From: Candidatus Methanoperedens nitratireducens | Lineage (GTDB): Archaea; Halobacteriota; Methanosarcinia; Methanosarcinales; Methanoperedenaceae | Reading direction: 5' to 3' | Length of the DNA stretch: 58,439 bases | Assembly (NCBI RefSeq): GCF_900196725.1 | Contig: NZ_FZMP01000009.1 | Location: 1-58,439 of the forward strand | In this document: positions 43,841 through 52,601 of the stretch, in pieces | How positions within the stretch are numbered: position 1 is the first letter of the stretch | Layout of the letters: each line of letters opens with the position of its first letter | Program-made: the position numbers and the translations under genes | Notes under the pieces: generated by a model | The model's input: only the letters and a program-made list of their open reading frames with translations | What the model was told of the DNA's origin: nothing | Databases searched by the model: none

Positions 43841-43991
43841 AAAATCAAGTTTTTCAAGATTTATATATCGGTTTTTCGATGTTGCCTATTTTAAGGATGT
43901 CCATCTCCCGCACCAACCTGAGACGACAGTAAAGCGTTAGCAATGAGTGATCAGCAAAAACCTAATAACCATTAAATACATGTTGTCTTAC

Positions 43992-44010
43992 ATACCTATT
44001 AAAGAGGTAT
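43992..44010 (+). promoter_or_regulatory. Inverted repeat over the antitoxin ribosome binding site
   Basis: ATACCT (43992-43997) and AGGTAT (44005-44010) are perfect complements seven bases apart. The right arm contains the GAGGT ribosome binding site of the RHH antitoxin, whose ATG is at 44016. It could be the RHH operator or an RNA hairpin hiding the ribosome binding site. Confidence 0.45.
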
Positions 44011-44015
44011 TAAAG

Positions 44016-44321
44016 ATGTATGTCAAAAAAACCATAACTCTTCCAAAAGAACTGGAAAAAGATGTAGAGAAGTACCTGATAGGCAGGCATTACTCGAATC
44101 TCTCTGAGGTCATAAGGGACGGCATAAGGAGGATTCTAAAAGAGTATGGGAAGAAAGAATCCATAGATGAGGCTGCTGAGCTTTATAAAGAGGATAGAAT
44201 AACCATAAGACAAGCAGCCGACCTTGTGGGCCTTACCCTGAGAGAAACATTGGACGAATTTGGAAAGAGAGGTGTATATATCCGCTACGGTAAAGAAGAG
44301 CTTGCTGAGGATACTTCATGA
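44016..44321 (+). CDS. RHH/UPF0175-type antitoxin
   Basis: A 101-residue protein. Residues 1-50 form a ribbon-helix-helix DNA-binding domain (MYVKKTITLPKELEKDVEKY, then SNLSEVIRDGIRRIL). The rest has a UPF0175-like part (YKEDRITIRQAADLVGL, ETLDEFGKRGVYIRYG). The usual role is to bind the toxin and its own promoter. An in-frame ATG 69 bases upstream exists, but the ATG at 44016 has GAGGT at a good distance and begins the RHH strand directly. The stop overlaps the PIN toxin start by four bases (ATGA). The pair is AT-rich compared with hacB and the dehydrogenase on either side. Confidence 0.85.
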   Translation: MYVKKTITLPKELEKDVEKYLIGRHYSNLSEVIRDGIRRILKEYGKKESIDEAAELYKEDRITIRQAADLVGLTLRETLDEFGKRGVYIRYGKEELAEDTS

Positions 44322-44827
44322 TAGTAGTGAGTGATTCTACGCCTCTAATTCATCTTGCCAAAGTGGGATGTATGGAACTTCTCTTTTCTCTATACAAAGA
44401 AGTTCTGATTACAAAAGAAGTCTACAGGGAAGTAGTTGAAGAGGGAATTATTCTAGAAAAAGATGATGCAGGGATTATTCAGAAATATGTAGGAAAGAGC
44501 ATTCATGTAAAAAGTCCCAAGTCACCTTCTGATCTACTGGTAGATAAATATCGCATCCATAAAGGCGAAGCAGACTCAATTCAGCTTGCAAAGGAGATTG
44601 GTGCTCAACTTATTCTTATGAACGAAAGGGATGGGAGGAACGCAGCTAAAAATGAGGGATTTAAGGTCAAGGGCAGTATAGGAATCCTATTTGATGCATT
44701 AAAGGCAGGAACAATCAATGAAAAAGAAGTTTTAACAATTCTCAATAAATTCAAAAAGAACCCGCAGGTTTTTTGGATAGAACCAGACATTATAAAGTCC
44801 GCAATAGAGAAAATACATACAAAATGA
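44318..44827 (+). CDS. DUF3368-type PIN-domain toxin
   Basis: A 169-residue PIN-like ribonuclease of the DUF3368 group. It begins with the active-site strand IVVSDSTPLIHLAKVG (first acidic residue), has EVYREVVEEG and the central KGEADSIQLAKEIG (second acidic pair). The third acidic site is LILMNERDGRNAAKNEG. The C-terminal part carries KVKGSIGILFDALKAGTI, typical of the family. The likely activity is RNA cleavage when it is freed from the antitoxin encoded just upstream, with which it overlaps by four bases. Together they form a type II toxin-antitoxin cassette inserted between the hacB pair and the dehydrogenase gene. Confidence 0.86.
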   Translation: MIVVSDSTPLIHLAKVGCMELLFSLYKEVLITKEVYREVVEEGIILEKDDAGIIQKYVGKSIHVKSPKSPSDLLVDKYRIHKGEADSIQLAKEIGAQLILMNERDGRNAAKNEGFKVKGSIGILFDALKAGTINEKEVLTILNKFKKNPQVFWIEPDIIKSAIEKIHTK

Positions 44828-44857
44828 ATCTAAATATGCAAATAAAAATGGAGCATA

Positions 44858-45844
44858 ATGAAAATAGCTATAGTTCCCGGTGACGGCATAGGAAAGGAAG
44901 TAATACCCGCCGCCCTCTCCGTGCTTGACGCTTTTGGTCTTGATATCGAAAAAATACCTCTTGAAATAGGCTATGGAAAATGGAAGCGTACGGGAAGCGC
45001 GCTCACTGATGATGATATAAACCTCATTAAAGATTGTGACTGTGTGCTTTTCGGAGCCATCACCACCCCGCCTGACCCGAATTACAGGAGCGTGCTTGTC
45101 CGTTTGCGAAAAGAGCTTGATCTGTATGCTAACATCCGCCCGTTCTCACCGCTGAAAACAGTAAAATTACCCTGCGCTAAAAAATTCGATTTTGTTATCG
45201 TCAGGGAGAATACAGAGGGCATGTATTCAGGTGTGGAAGAGCTTCACGAAGATGCGGCATATACCACGAGAGTCTTGACACGGAAAGGCTGCGAGAGAAT
45301 AGCGGAGCGCGCCTGCGCCCTGGCAAAACCCCGCAAAAAGAACATAACGGTCGTGCACAAGGCTAATGTGTTAAAGTCCGACTCCTTTTTCCGCGATGTC
45401 TGTACTGGCGTTGCAAAGCGAAATGGCATATCGTATAATGAAATGCTCGTGGACGCCATGGCGTATGACCTTATCCTGCGCCCTGAGAAGTACGATGTGA
45501 TAGTGACCACCAACCTCTTCGGGGATATCCTCAGCGACGAAGCCGCTGCCATAGCAGGAGGGCTTGGTCTTTGCCCGAGCGCGAATGTGGGCGACCGGTA
45601 CGCGCTTTTTGAGCCCATCCACGGCAGTGCCCCTGATATTGCGGGAAAAGGCATAGCAAACCCGATAGCGGCTATACTGAGCGTCAGAATGATGCTTGAG
45701 TGGATGGGAGAGATGGAAAGTGCGAAATCTATTAGCAGGGCTGTTGACAACGTTCTCCAGCAGGGGATAGTGACGCCTGACATGGGGGGTTCATATTCGA
45801 CGGTTGATGTATCGGATGCTATAGCAAAAATGGTCAACAGATAG
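44858..45844 (+). CDS. aksF: Isocitrate/isopropylmalate-family dehydrogenase (AksF/LeuB type)
   Basis: A 328-residue beta-decarboxylating dehydrogenase. Signatures are VPGDGIGKEVIPAAL, RKELDLYANIRPF (substrate arginines), FVIVRENTEGMYSG, HKANVLKSDSFF (catalytic Lys/Asn), VTTNLFGDILSDEAAA and EPIHGSAPDIAGKGIANP. The insertion LFGAITTPPDPNYRS resembles AksF (threo-isocitrate/homoisocitrate dehydrogenase of coenzyme B synthesis) more than methanogen LeuB, which reads FGAAGE at that place. The linked homoaconitase-type small subunit supports this. It could also serve leucine synthesis. It has its own GGAG site before the ATG, 30 bp after the PIN toxin. The symbol is tentative. Confidence 0.85.
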   Translation: MKIAIVPGDGIGKEVIPAALSVLDAFGLDIEKIPLEIGYGKWKRTGSALTDDDINLIKDCDCVLFGAITTPPDPNYRSVLVRLRKELDLYANIRPFSPLKTVKLPCAKKFDFVIVRENTEGMYSGVEELHEDAAYTTRVLTRKGCERIAERACALAKPRKKNITVVHKANVLKSDSFFRDVCTGVAKRNGISYNEMLVDAMAYDLILRPEKYDVIVTTNLFGDILSDEAAAIAGGLGLCPSANVGDRYALFEPIHGSAPDIAGKGIANPIAAILSVRMMLEWMGEMESAKSISRAVDNVLQQGIVTPDMGGSYSTVDVSDAIAKMVNR

Positions 45845-45993
45845 AGAGCATAAAAGATGCTGTTCAATGACTTACGAACAAAACCAAAAAGCATAAATGT
45901 GCCTTGTTAGTAAAAGATTATGGATAGGAAGTAAAATAATATTCAACTTAATAAGTTAATCTCTTAATATATTCGTTATATATAAAGTATCTT

Positions 45994-48684
45994 ATGAAGA
46001 ATAAAAACGAAAATATTATAACATCGCATGAAGATTTGCAGCGAGAAATCGCCGAGCACAAACGGGTGGAGGCACTTAAAGCAGCAAAAGCAGAGGATGA
46101 AAAAAACAAGTCAAACGCGATTATTGAAGCCATCGGCGATGGTATCATCATTCAGGATACTGACTTCAAGATAATATATCAAAATCAGGTTCAGAACGAT
46201 TTACACGGCGACCATGTTGGTGAATACTGTTACAAAGCGTACGAAAGCAGGGATTCCATATGCGAGGGCTGCCCGATTGAATTAACTTTCAGGGATGGAA
46301 AGATCCATAAAGCGGAAAGAAGCGTCATCACAGATACCGGAACATTTTACTTCGAACTTACGGGGTCGCCTTTGAGAGATTCTACGGGGAAAATCATAGC
46401 AGGGGTCAAGGTTGTCAGAGACATCACCGAAATAAGGCGAAATGAAAAAGCCCTTCAGGAGAGCGAGAAGCGATACCGCAGTCTCTTTGAGACCATGTTG
46501 CAGGGAGTGGTCTATCAGGATGCTGAGGGAAAGATAATCTCTGCCAATCCTGCCTCAGAGAAGATATTGGGTTTGACAATCGACCAGATGCAGGGCAGGA
46601 CCTCCGCAGATCCCAGATGGAAAGCGATACACGAAGATGGCAGGGACTTTCCGGGAGAGACCCACCCATCAATGGTTGCTTTAAGAACCGGAAAAGAAGT
46701 AAATAATGTCGTTATGGGGGTTTTTAATCCCCGGGAAGAAAAATACTGCTGGATAAATATTCATGCAGTACCGCAATTCAGATCCGGGGAAAATAAGCCC
46801 TACCAGGTATATACAATCTTCGACGATGTCACAGAGCGCAAACGGGCGGAAGAGGAGTTGCGTGAAGGAGAACGTTTCTTAGAAAGCGTCTTCGCAAGCA
46901 TCCAGGACGGGATCGGCATCATCGACAAAGATATGAACATCCTCCGTGTCAACCCGACCGCTGAAAGGTGGTACCCGTATGCTGTACCGCTTGTTGGCAA
47001 GAAATGCTATGAAGCCTACCACAGGCGGAGAGAGCGATGCGAAGTCTGCCCTGCCTGGAAAACACTTAAAACTGGCGAATCAGCCTATAAAGTAGTTACC
47101 AAACACGGACAAGGAGGAAAGGAAGTTGGGTGGCTGGAAATCTATAGTTTCCCTATGATCGATACGGCAACGGGGGAAATGAAAGGAGCGATTGAATATG
47201 TACGCGATATTACAGAGCGCAAGCGGGTTGAAAAAGAGAAAGACAGGCTCCTGAAAGCCATAGATAACACTACCGACGGAATCACGATTGCCGATGAAAA
47301 AGACCGGTACATCTATGTAAATGCAGCATATGCTAAGATTTTCGGTTACTTGCAGGAAGAGTTTATTGGAGAGACCTGGCGGAAAATCACGCCGCCTGAG
47401 CTGATAGCTCCAACTGAAAAGGAATTGACAAGGACCCTGCATAACAAGGATTTCGGCACATTCAGGGGAGAGGTTCCTGGTCTTCGGAAAGACGGGACTA
47501 TAATCCCCACAGAAGTACAGGGCACAACTCTCTGGGATGGGGACGGCAACTACCTGGGACATATATGCGTCGTAAGAGATATTGCAGAACGCAAGCAGAT
47601 GGAGGAGACTCTGAGGCTGTTCTCAGAGGCTGTGGAGAATGCACCGGACAGTGTTCAAATAGTCGATCTCAACGGTCATATAATCTATTCCAACAAAGCT
47701 ACTGAAGAAATATACGGCTTCTCTCCAGAAGAGTTCAGGGGAAAGCATGTCAATGAATTGAATGCCGACCCGGAGTTTGCCGGCAAAATTATACTACCCG
47801 CCATAAAAGAGAGCGGACGGTGGGTCGGGGAACTCACGGTCAAACACAAAGATGGGAGTACATTCCCTATCTGGTTAAATGCTTCAATGGTCAAAAACAG
47901 CAAGAATGAACCCATAGCTATGATGGGTATCATTCACGACATCACCGAACGCAAGCGGGCTGAAGAAGATATTAAAAAATACGCTAAAGAACTTGAGGAA
48001 TCCAACCGCATGAAGGAGCTGTTCATTGATATCATGCATCACGACCTTATAAATCCCCTGACTGCTGCCAGTGGCTTTATCGAGCTTCTCAAAGAAGATG
48101 AGATACAATCCCGGAAAAGGATATATCTGGAAACAATTGAAAAAAATCTGGTCAAGATGCTGGAACTGATGGATAGTGCCACCAAACTTTCTAAACTTGA
48201 AAGCTCAAAAAGCATAGAGTTAATGGCTATGGATTTAGAGAAGGTAATTAATGAGGTTATTGGGAACCTGTCTCACCTTGCTGCAGATGCCGGGATGAAG
48301 ATTGAGAACAAGATAAACATGAGCATGCCTGCCAGGGCAAATAAAATTATAGAAGAAGTGTTTACCAACATAATATCCAATGCAATAAAATACGCTTCAA
48401 GCGGTAAAAGGATCGTACTGGAATGCGAAGAGAGGAAAGGATGCTGGAATATCAGGGTTACGGACTTCGGGGAAGGTATAAAAGATCGTGATAAGACGGT
48501 AATCTTTGGCAGGTTCCGAAGGATGGCAAAGAAAGGCGTTAAGGGTTCGGGTCTGGGCCTGGCGATTGCCGGTAAGATCATGAAACTGCATAACGGCAGG
48601 ATATGGGTTGAGGATAATCCCGAAGGTGGGGCGGTTTTTATTGTAGAGATACCAAAGCTTGAGTCACTATATCAACATCATTAG
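45994..48684 (+). CDS. Five-PAS histidine kinase (orphan)
   Basis: An 896-residue soluble kinase with PAS domains at about 42-150, 155-285, 290-405, 410-530 and 535-650, each ending in an xITERKR-type linker. PAS1 and PAS3 both hold the three-cysteine motif (C79/C90/C93 and C338/C349/C352, each followed by Pro). The HisKA has H683 in MHHDLINP. The HATPase has NIISNAIKYA, VTDFGEGI and GSGLGLAIAGKIM. There is no receiver domain and no regulator gene nearby. The ATG follows TTAATATATT at about -27 (45964-45973) with no Shine-Dalgarno, so the message may be leaderless. The 3' end overlaps the convergent phosphate transporter by 18 bases. Confidence 0.92.
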   Translation: MKNKNENIITSHEDLQREIAEHKRVEALKAAKAEDEKNKSNAIIEAIGDGIIIQDTDFKIIYQNQVQNDLHGDHVGEYCYKAYESRDSICEGCPIELTFRDGKIHKAERSVITDTGTFYFELTGSPLRDSTGKIIAGVKVVRDITEIRRNEKALQESEKRYRSLFETMLQGVVYQDAEGKIISANPASEKILGLTIDQMQGRTSADPRWKAIHEDGRDFPGETHPSMVALRTGKEVNNVVMGVFNPREEKYCWINIHAVPQFRSGENKPYQVYTIFDDVTERKRAEEELREGERFLESVFASIQDGIGIIDKDMNILRVNPTAERWYPYAVPLVGKKCYEAYHRRRERCEVCPAWKTLKTGESAYKVVTKHGQGGKEVGWLEIYSFPMIDTATGEMKGAIEYVRDITERKRVEKEKDRLLKAIDNTTDGITIADEKDRYIYVNAAYAKIFGYLQEEFIGETWRKITPPELIAPTEKELTRTLHNKDFGTFRGEVPGLRKDGTIIPTEVQGTTLWDGDGNYLGHICVVRDIAERKQMEETLRLFSEAVENAPDSVQIVDLNGHIIYSNKATEEIYGFSPEEFRGKHVNELNADPEFAGKIILPAIKESGRWVGELTVKHKDGSTFPIWLNASMVKNSKNEPIAMMGIIHDITERKRAEEDIKKYAKELEESNRMKELFIDIMHHDLINPLTAASGFIELLKEDEIQSRKRIYLETIEKNLVKMLELMDSATKLSKLESSKSIELMAMDLEKVINEVIGNLSHLAADAGMKIENKINMSMPARANKIIEEVFTNIISNAIKYASSGKRIVLECEERKGCWNIRVTDFGEGIKDRDKTVIFGRFRRMAKKGVKGSGLGLAIAGKIMKLHNGRIWVEDNPEGGAVFIVEIPKLESLYQHH

Positions 48685-49635
48685 CCCGAACGCCAGTGCT
48701 CCTGCCAGGAGAGGCGATATCACCCATGCAATTACTATCTTCTTTACGACCTCGCCTTTTACTATATGCATCCCGCTGTTTGCGCATCCGATGCCGATAA
48801 CGCCGGCTGCAACGATCTCGCCAAGAGATACAGGAACGCCAAGGATAGAGGCGATGTGGACAATGATAGCAGATGTGAATTCCACGAAAGTGGCCCTGAC
48901 CACGCAGAGTTCCGTGATCTCCTTTCCTACCGTATCCAGCACCCTGCCTCCCATAAGTAGAGCGCCAAAACCGATCGCCATGCCTGCGAAGACAGACCCG
49001 TAAAATTGCGAAAACCCGCCTGCACCTACTATAGGACCTACGGCATTGGCTGCGTTATTGGCTCCGGCAGAGTAGGCTACATAGCAGCCTGAAATGATGA
49101 GAAGACCGTTCAGGAGTTTTTTTATCGATGCTTCTGAGTCGCTGTGATCTGCAAGCCAGACAAGGATATCGGCATAAAAGTATTTGCCTAAAATATATGC
49201 GAGCAGCCAGGCGAGAATGGGCGTAACTATCCACCAGGCTACAATGTATCCAAGAAGTGGTACATTTAATTTTGAAGCTCCGTAGAAAAGTCCGATCCCC
49301 ACAACAGCCCCTACAGCCGCCTGACTTGTAGATATAGGGACACGCAGCATGTTTGCCACAAACATAGTTATACCTGCAGCCGCGACCGCGACGATAGCGC
49401 CTTCAAGCAGTATTGTTCCTTCAGGGAGAATCCCTTTGCCCAGGGTCTTTATAACTTCTCCGCCGCTGAACACCGCTCCAAGAAGAGAGAATATACCGAT
49501 CAGCATCACAGCCTGGTACTTTGTCCGGACTTTTGCCCCGTATGCTGCACCCATTGCCGCAGCGGCATTGTTGCCTCCTATGTTAATCCCCATAAAAGCA
49601 GCTACAATGAATGCCACAATCAGTATTGAATCCAT
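48667..49635 (-). CDS. pit: PiT-family inorganic phosphate transporter
   Basis: A 322-residue polytopic membrane protein with about ten hydrophobic segments and the PiT internal duplication. The two signature copies are GINIGGNNAAAAMGAAYG near residue 16 and YSAGANNAANAVGPIVGAG near 183. Each is followed by a Gly-rich membrane stretch (e.g. GLFYGASKLNVPLLGYIVAW). The family moves phosphate with H+ or Na+. A PhoU-like partner often accompanies archaeal PiT genes; none is seen here. The gene converges with the PAS kinase and the coding ends overlap by 18 bases, so antisense interference between the two transcripts is possible. Confidence 0.93.
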   Translation of the reverse strand: MDSILIVAFIVAAFMGINIGGNNAAAAMGAAYGAKVRTKYQAVMLIGIFSLLGAVFSGGEVIKTLGKGILPEGTILLEGAIVAVAAAGITMFVANMLRVPISTSQAAVGAVVGIGLFYGASKLNVPLLGYIVAWWIVTPILAWLLAYILGKYFYADILVWLADHSDSEASIKKLLNGLLIISGCYVAYSAGANNAANAVGPIVGAGGFSQFYGSVFAGMAIGFGALLMGGRVLDTVGKEITELCVVRATFVEFTSAIIVHIASILGVPVSLGEIVAAGVIGIGCANSGMHIVKGEVVKKIVIAWVISPLLAGALAFGLMMLI

Positions 49636-49718
49636 AATAAATCTCTTAAATCCGACTGGCTACTATTTTTATAGTTAATATAATGTAATGATACAGGCAA
49701 AAATTGACTCAAACATGT

Positions 49719-50477
49719 TCAGGCTTCCGATACCAGCCTGTCGATCAGCTTTCGCCCTTCCTCTGTCTTGAATATCGGCGTGTCCCATTCCTGTATTATC
49801 TTCGTCCTTTGCGCTTTTACTTCCATTTTTTTAACAGGATCGTATCCGGTTTTTTCGTAGGTTTCTCTGTAGATCAATATTCCGCATCTCTGCCAGGCAG
49901 GCGTCTCTGCGATGTTGATGCCGTGCCGGAACACAAGCTCATGAACATCACTGGCTTTCATGTTCTTCAGGCGTTCTGCGGCTTCGTTTTCACTCAGTCC
50001 TGATTTTAGCAGCGTATAGTATCCGTAAGAACTCACATGGTTCCTCCACGTCTCCGCCTGCCTCCATAGAAGATACCTGTAAATATCATCTTTTCCAAGG
50101 AGTATGACCCTTGAATCAAATGCTACGGGAGTCTTCATATCCAGGCTGATCGTAAGCGCGGAAGAAAAATAACCCGGGATGACCGAATCTATTTTCTCAA
50201 TCCTGCTGTTGTACGGAATATCGCAGAAAAAAAAGCTGACCTCATCCGAGAACGTGAAGGCGAACAGCGGGTTCAAGCCGCTTTCCCTGAAAAGGGATTC
50301 AACCGAGTCCGCCATCGCATGCGCGAACTTCTCGTCATATGGTTTCTCAAACCCTAATGCAGCAAGCGCGCGCCTGAAACCCCGCCCGTCAATCCTGACA
50401 GCAAAAGGAGGGAAGACCCGCAGGTCGGAATAGAGCTCCCTCTCTTTCATTTCTTTTTCTAAAAAAGCATTGCTCAA
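49719..50477 (-). CDS. thg1: tRNA-His guanylyltransferase (Thg1 family)
   Basis: A 252-residue 3'-5' polymerase-type enzyme. The catalytic core resembles DNA polymerase palms: FAVRIDGRGFRR near residues 25-36 (metal Asp and GTP contacts) and FTFSDEVSFFF near 75-85 (second carboxylate). HVSSYGYYTLLKSG and the downstream NEAAERLKNM helix follow the family pattern. Archaeal members add or repair G at the 5' end of tRNAs by 3'-5' addition, often template-dependent. The start ATG lies four bases after the stop of the PRC-barrel gene on the same strand, so the two form an operon. Confidence 0.93.
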   Translation of the reverse strand: MSNAFLEKEMKERELYSDLRVFPPFAVRIDGRGFRRALAALGFEKPYDEKFAHAMADSVESLFRESGLNPLFAFTFSDEVSFFFCDIPYNSRIEKIDSVIPGYFSSALTISLDMKTPVAFDSRVILLGKDDIYRYLLWRQAETWRNHVSSYGYYTLLKSGLSENEAAERLKNMKASDVHELVFRHGINIAETPAWQRCGILIYRETYEKTGYDPVKKMEVKAQRTKIIQEWDTPIFKTEEGRKLIDRLVSEA

Positions 50478-50480
50478 GAT

Positions 50481-50774
50481 CTATTGTTCTTCCTCGCTGG
50501 ATATATTATAATCCTCAGGGATCTCTTCAGGCTTCTTGAACTGGTCTTTCACGTGCCTGATAAGGACGACATCAGCGACGGCAGTGACCCACCTGTACGG
50601 AATGATAACTCCTCTGTCAGCGTTATCAAACATTTCAGGGTTCAACCGTGAGGCAGCAAGACCCGATACTTTTCTCTCACTTACATCAAGCTGAACGTCA
50701 CTTACTTTTCCAATGTAAACTCCTCTGTCGGTATAAATGTTCAAACCAAATAATGTCGAAACCTCTGACTGCAT
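50481..50774 (-). CDS. PRC-barrel domain protein
   Basis: A 97-residue protein with a single PRC-barrel beta fold (SEVSTLFGLNIYTDRGVYIG, VSDVQLDVSERKVSGL, GVIIPYRWVTAVADVVLI). An acidic disordered tail (KPEEIPEDYNISSEEEQ) follows. PRC-barrels in archaea are small cytoplasmic proteins connected with RNA processing or cell division; this one is too short to assign. It lies immediately upstream of thg1 with three bases between them, which suggests a joint RNA-related role. Confidence 0.85.
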   Translation of the reverse strand: MQSEVSTLFGLNIYTDRGVYIGKVSDVQLDVSERKVSGLAASRLNPEMFDNADRGVIIPYRWVTAVADVVLIRHVKDQFKKPEEIPEDYNISSEEEQ

Positions 50775-50875
50775 CGAATCACCTGACCTGAATATGAACG
50801 GGAGAAATATATACTTTATTGATTTTGGCGGTTATTCCGAGAAGTTTAATATGATAATGGATTATTTAGGCGCAG

Positions 50876-52576
50876 ATGTTAACAAATGATGAAATAAAAC
50901 TACTAATAAAGAAATATGCCCTGCAAAATGCGGTCAAATACAAAAAGACGCCGCAGGCAGGGGCGGTGATGGGAAAGGTCATGGCTAATCCTGAACTTCG
51001 CTCGCGGGCAAAGGAAATAACCGGTCTTGTGAACGAAGTCCTTGTCGAAATAGAACAGATGAACCATGAAGCGCGCGAAGAGGAGCTGAAGTCGCTTGCA
51101 CCCGAGCTCATTGAGGAGTTGAAAGAGAAGAAAGAGCCTGATAAAGGCTTGCCTCCTCTTGAGATGAACGGTCCGCTTGTGATGAGGTTCGCGCCAAACC
51201 CCAATGGTCCCCCCACGCTCGGAAGCGCAAGGGGCATAGTTGTGAACTCGGAATATACCAGAAAATATCACGGGAAGCTCATTATCCGCTTTGATGATAC
51301 CGACCCTGCGACCAAGCGCCCGATGCTTGAGGCTTACGATTGGTACCTTGATGATTGCAGGTGGCTTGGGGCAGTACCCGATGAGGTAGTTATAGCATCG
51401 GACAGGATACCGTTATATTATGAGGTCGCAAAAGAACTAATAAGAAAAGACGGAGCCTACGTCTGTTTCTGCGAGCAGGAAGTGTTCAAGGCACTCAAGG
51501 ACGAAAAGGAAGCATGCCCGCACAGGGAGCAGGGAGTGGAGAAAAACCTTGAATTCTGGAGAGAGATGCTTTCAGGCTGTCGCAGGGAGCAGGAAGCGGT
51601 GCTTCGCATCAAGACCGATATAGCCCATAAAGACCCTGCCATCAGGGATTGGGTAGCTTTTCGCATCATCAAGACCCCGCATCCAAGACCGGAAGTGGAT
51701 GAAAAATACTGCGCATGGCCGTTACTGGATTTCGAAGGGGCTGTTGAAGACCATCTTCTTGGAACGACCCTGATAATTCGCGGCAAGGATCTTGCGGACA
51801 GCGAGAAAAGGCAGAGGTATGTATATGAGTACATGGGCTGGACTTACCCGAAGACCATGCACTGGGGGCGCGTGCAGATACACGAGTTCGGGAAGCTAAG
51901 CACGAGCGGCATCAAGAAAGCGATCGCTGAAGGGATTTACACAGGATGGGATGACCCGCGCCTGCCCACAATCCGCGCCATCAGAAGAAGAGGCATACAA
52001 CCTGAGGCGCTTCGGAAGTTCATGATCGACCTCGGTCTTGGCGAGACCGATATAAGCCTGAGCCTGGATACGCTGTACGCTGAGAACAGGAAGCTCGTTG
52101 ATCCTGTAGCGAACAGGTATTTCTTTGTCTGGGACCCCGTTGAAATGAACATCGAGGGCGCAGAGCCGAAAATAGCAAAGGCGCCGCTCCATCCTTCGCG
52201 TGGAGGGATGAGGGAGATACCTGTGGGAACAACAGTGCTGGTTTGCAGGAATGATGTTGATACGCTCAAGGCTGGCGAACGCCTGCGCCTGAAAGACCTT
52301 TGCAACATCCAGATAACCGGCATCTCACCGCTGACAGCGAAGTTCATTGGCACCGATATGGACCTTGTCAAGAAAGAGAAGGCACGCATCATCCACTGGG
52401 CGCCGCCTGACGGGCTGAAGGTCAAAGTGCTGTCGCCCGACGGAGAATATACAGGCATCGGGGAGCGCGGGATAGAGAGAGAGGTGGATAAGGTTGTGCA
52501 GTTCGAGAGGTTCGGGTTCGTGAGGATCGATAGCGTTAGCGGGGATGAGGTCGTGGCGTATTTTACGCATAAGTAA
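50876..52576 (+). CDS. gltX: Glutamyl-tRNA synthetase (archaeal, non-discriminating type)
   Basis: A 566-residue class I synthetase of the archaeal/eukaryal GluRS branch, with an N-terminal helical extension of about 95 residues. The HIGH-like motif is FAPNPNGPPTLGSARG near residue 105. The KMSKS counterpart is KLSTSGIKKA near 340. The C-terminal half is the beta-barrel anticodon domain, ending VRIDSVSGDEVVAYFTHK. Archaeal GluRS charges both tRNA-Glu and tRNA-Gln, the latter being amidated by GatDE. The 3' end of this gene is duplicated downstream (53166-53318). The toxin-antitoxin-like pair begins 25 bp after the stop. Confidence 0.95.
   Translation: MLTNDEIKLLIKKYALQNAVKYKKTPQAGAVMGKVMANPELRSRAKEITGLVNEVLVEIEQMNHEAREEELKSLAPELIEELKEKKEPDKGLPPLEMNGPLVMRFAPNPNGPPTLGSARGIVVNSEYTRKYHGKLIIRFDDTDPATKRPMLEAYDWYLDDCRWLGAVPDEVVIASDRIPLYYEVAKELIRKDGAYVCFCEQEVFKALKDEKEACPHREQGVEKNLEFWREMLSGCRREQEAVLRIKTDIAHKDPAIRDWVAFRIIKTPHPRPEVDEKYCAWPLLDFEGAVEDHLLGTTLIIRGKDLADSEKRQRYVYEYMGWTYPKTMHWGRVQIHEFGKLSTSGIKKAIAEGIYTGWDDPRLPTIRAIRRRGIQPEALRKFMIDLGLGETDISLSLDTLYAENRKLVDPVANRYFFVWDPVEMNIEGAEPKIAKAPLHPSRGGMREIPVGTTVLVCRNDVDTLKAGERLRLKDLCNIQITGISPLTAKFIGTDMDLVKKEKARIIHWAPPDGLKVKVLSPDGEYTGIGERGIEREVDKVVQFERFGFVRIDSVSGDEVVAYFTHK
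52424..52576 (+). repeat. gltX 3' end, first copy of a 153-bp direct repeat
   Basis: The last 51 codons of gltX. Aligned without gaps to 53166-53318, it differs at about 20 of 153 positions (about 87% identity by hand count), mostly at third codon positions. The two copies bracket the DUF4258/DUF2283 pair. Confidence 0.85.
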
Positions 52577-52601
52577 GAAAAGAATTTAGGAAAAATAACC
52601 T

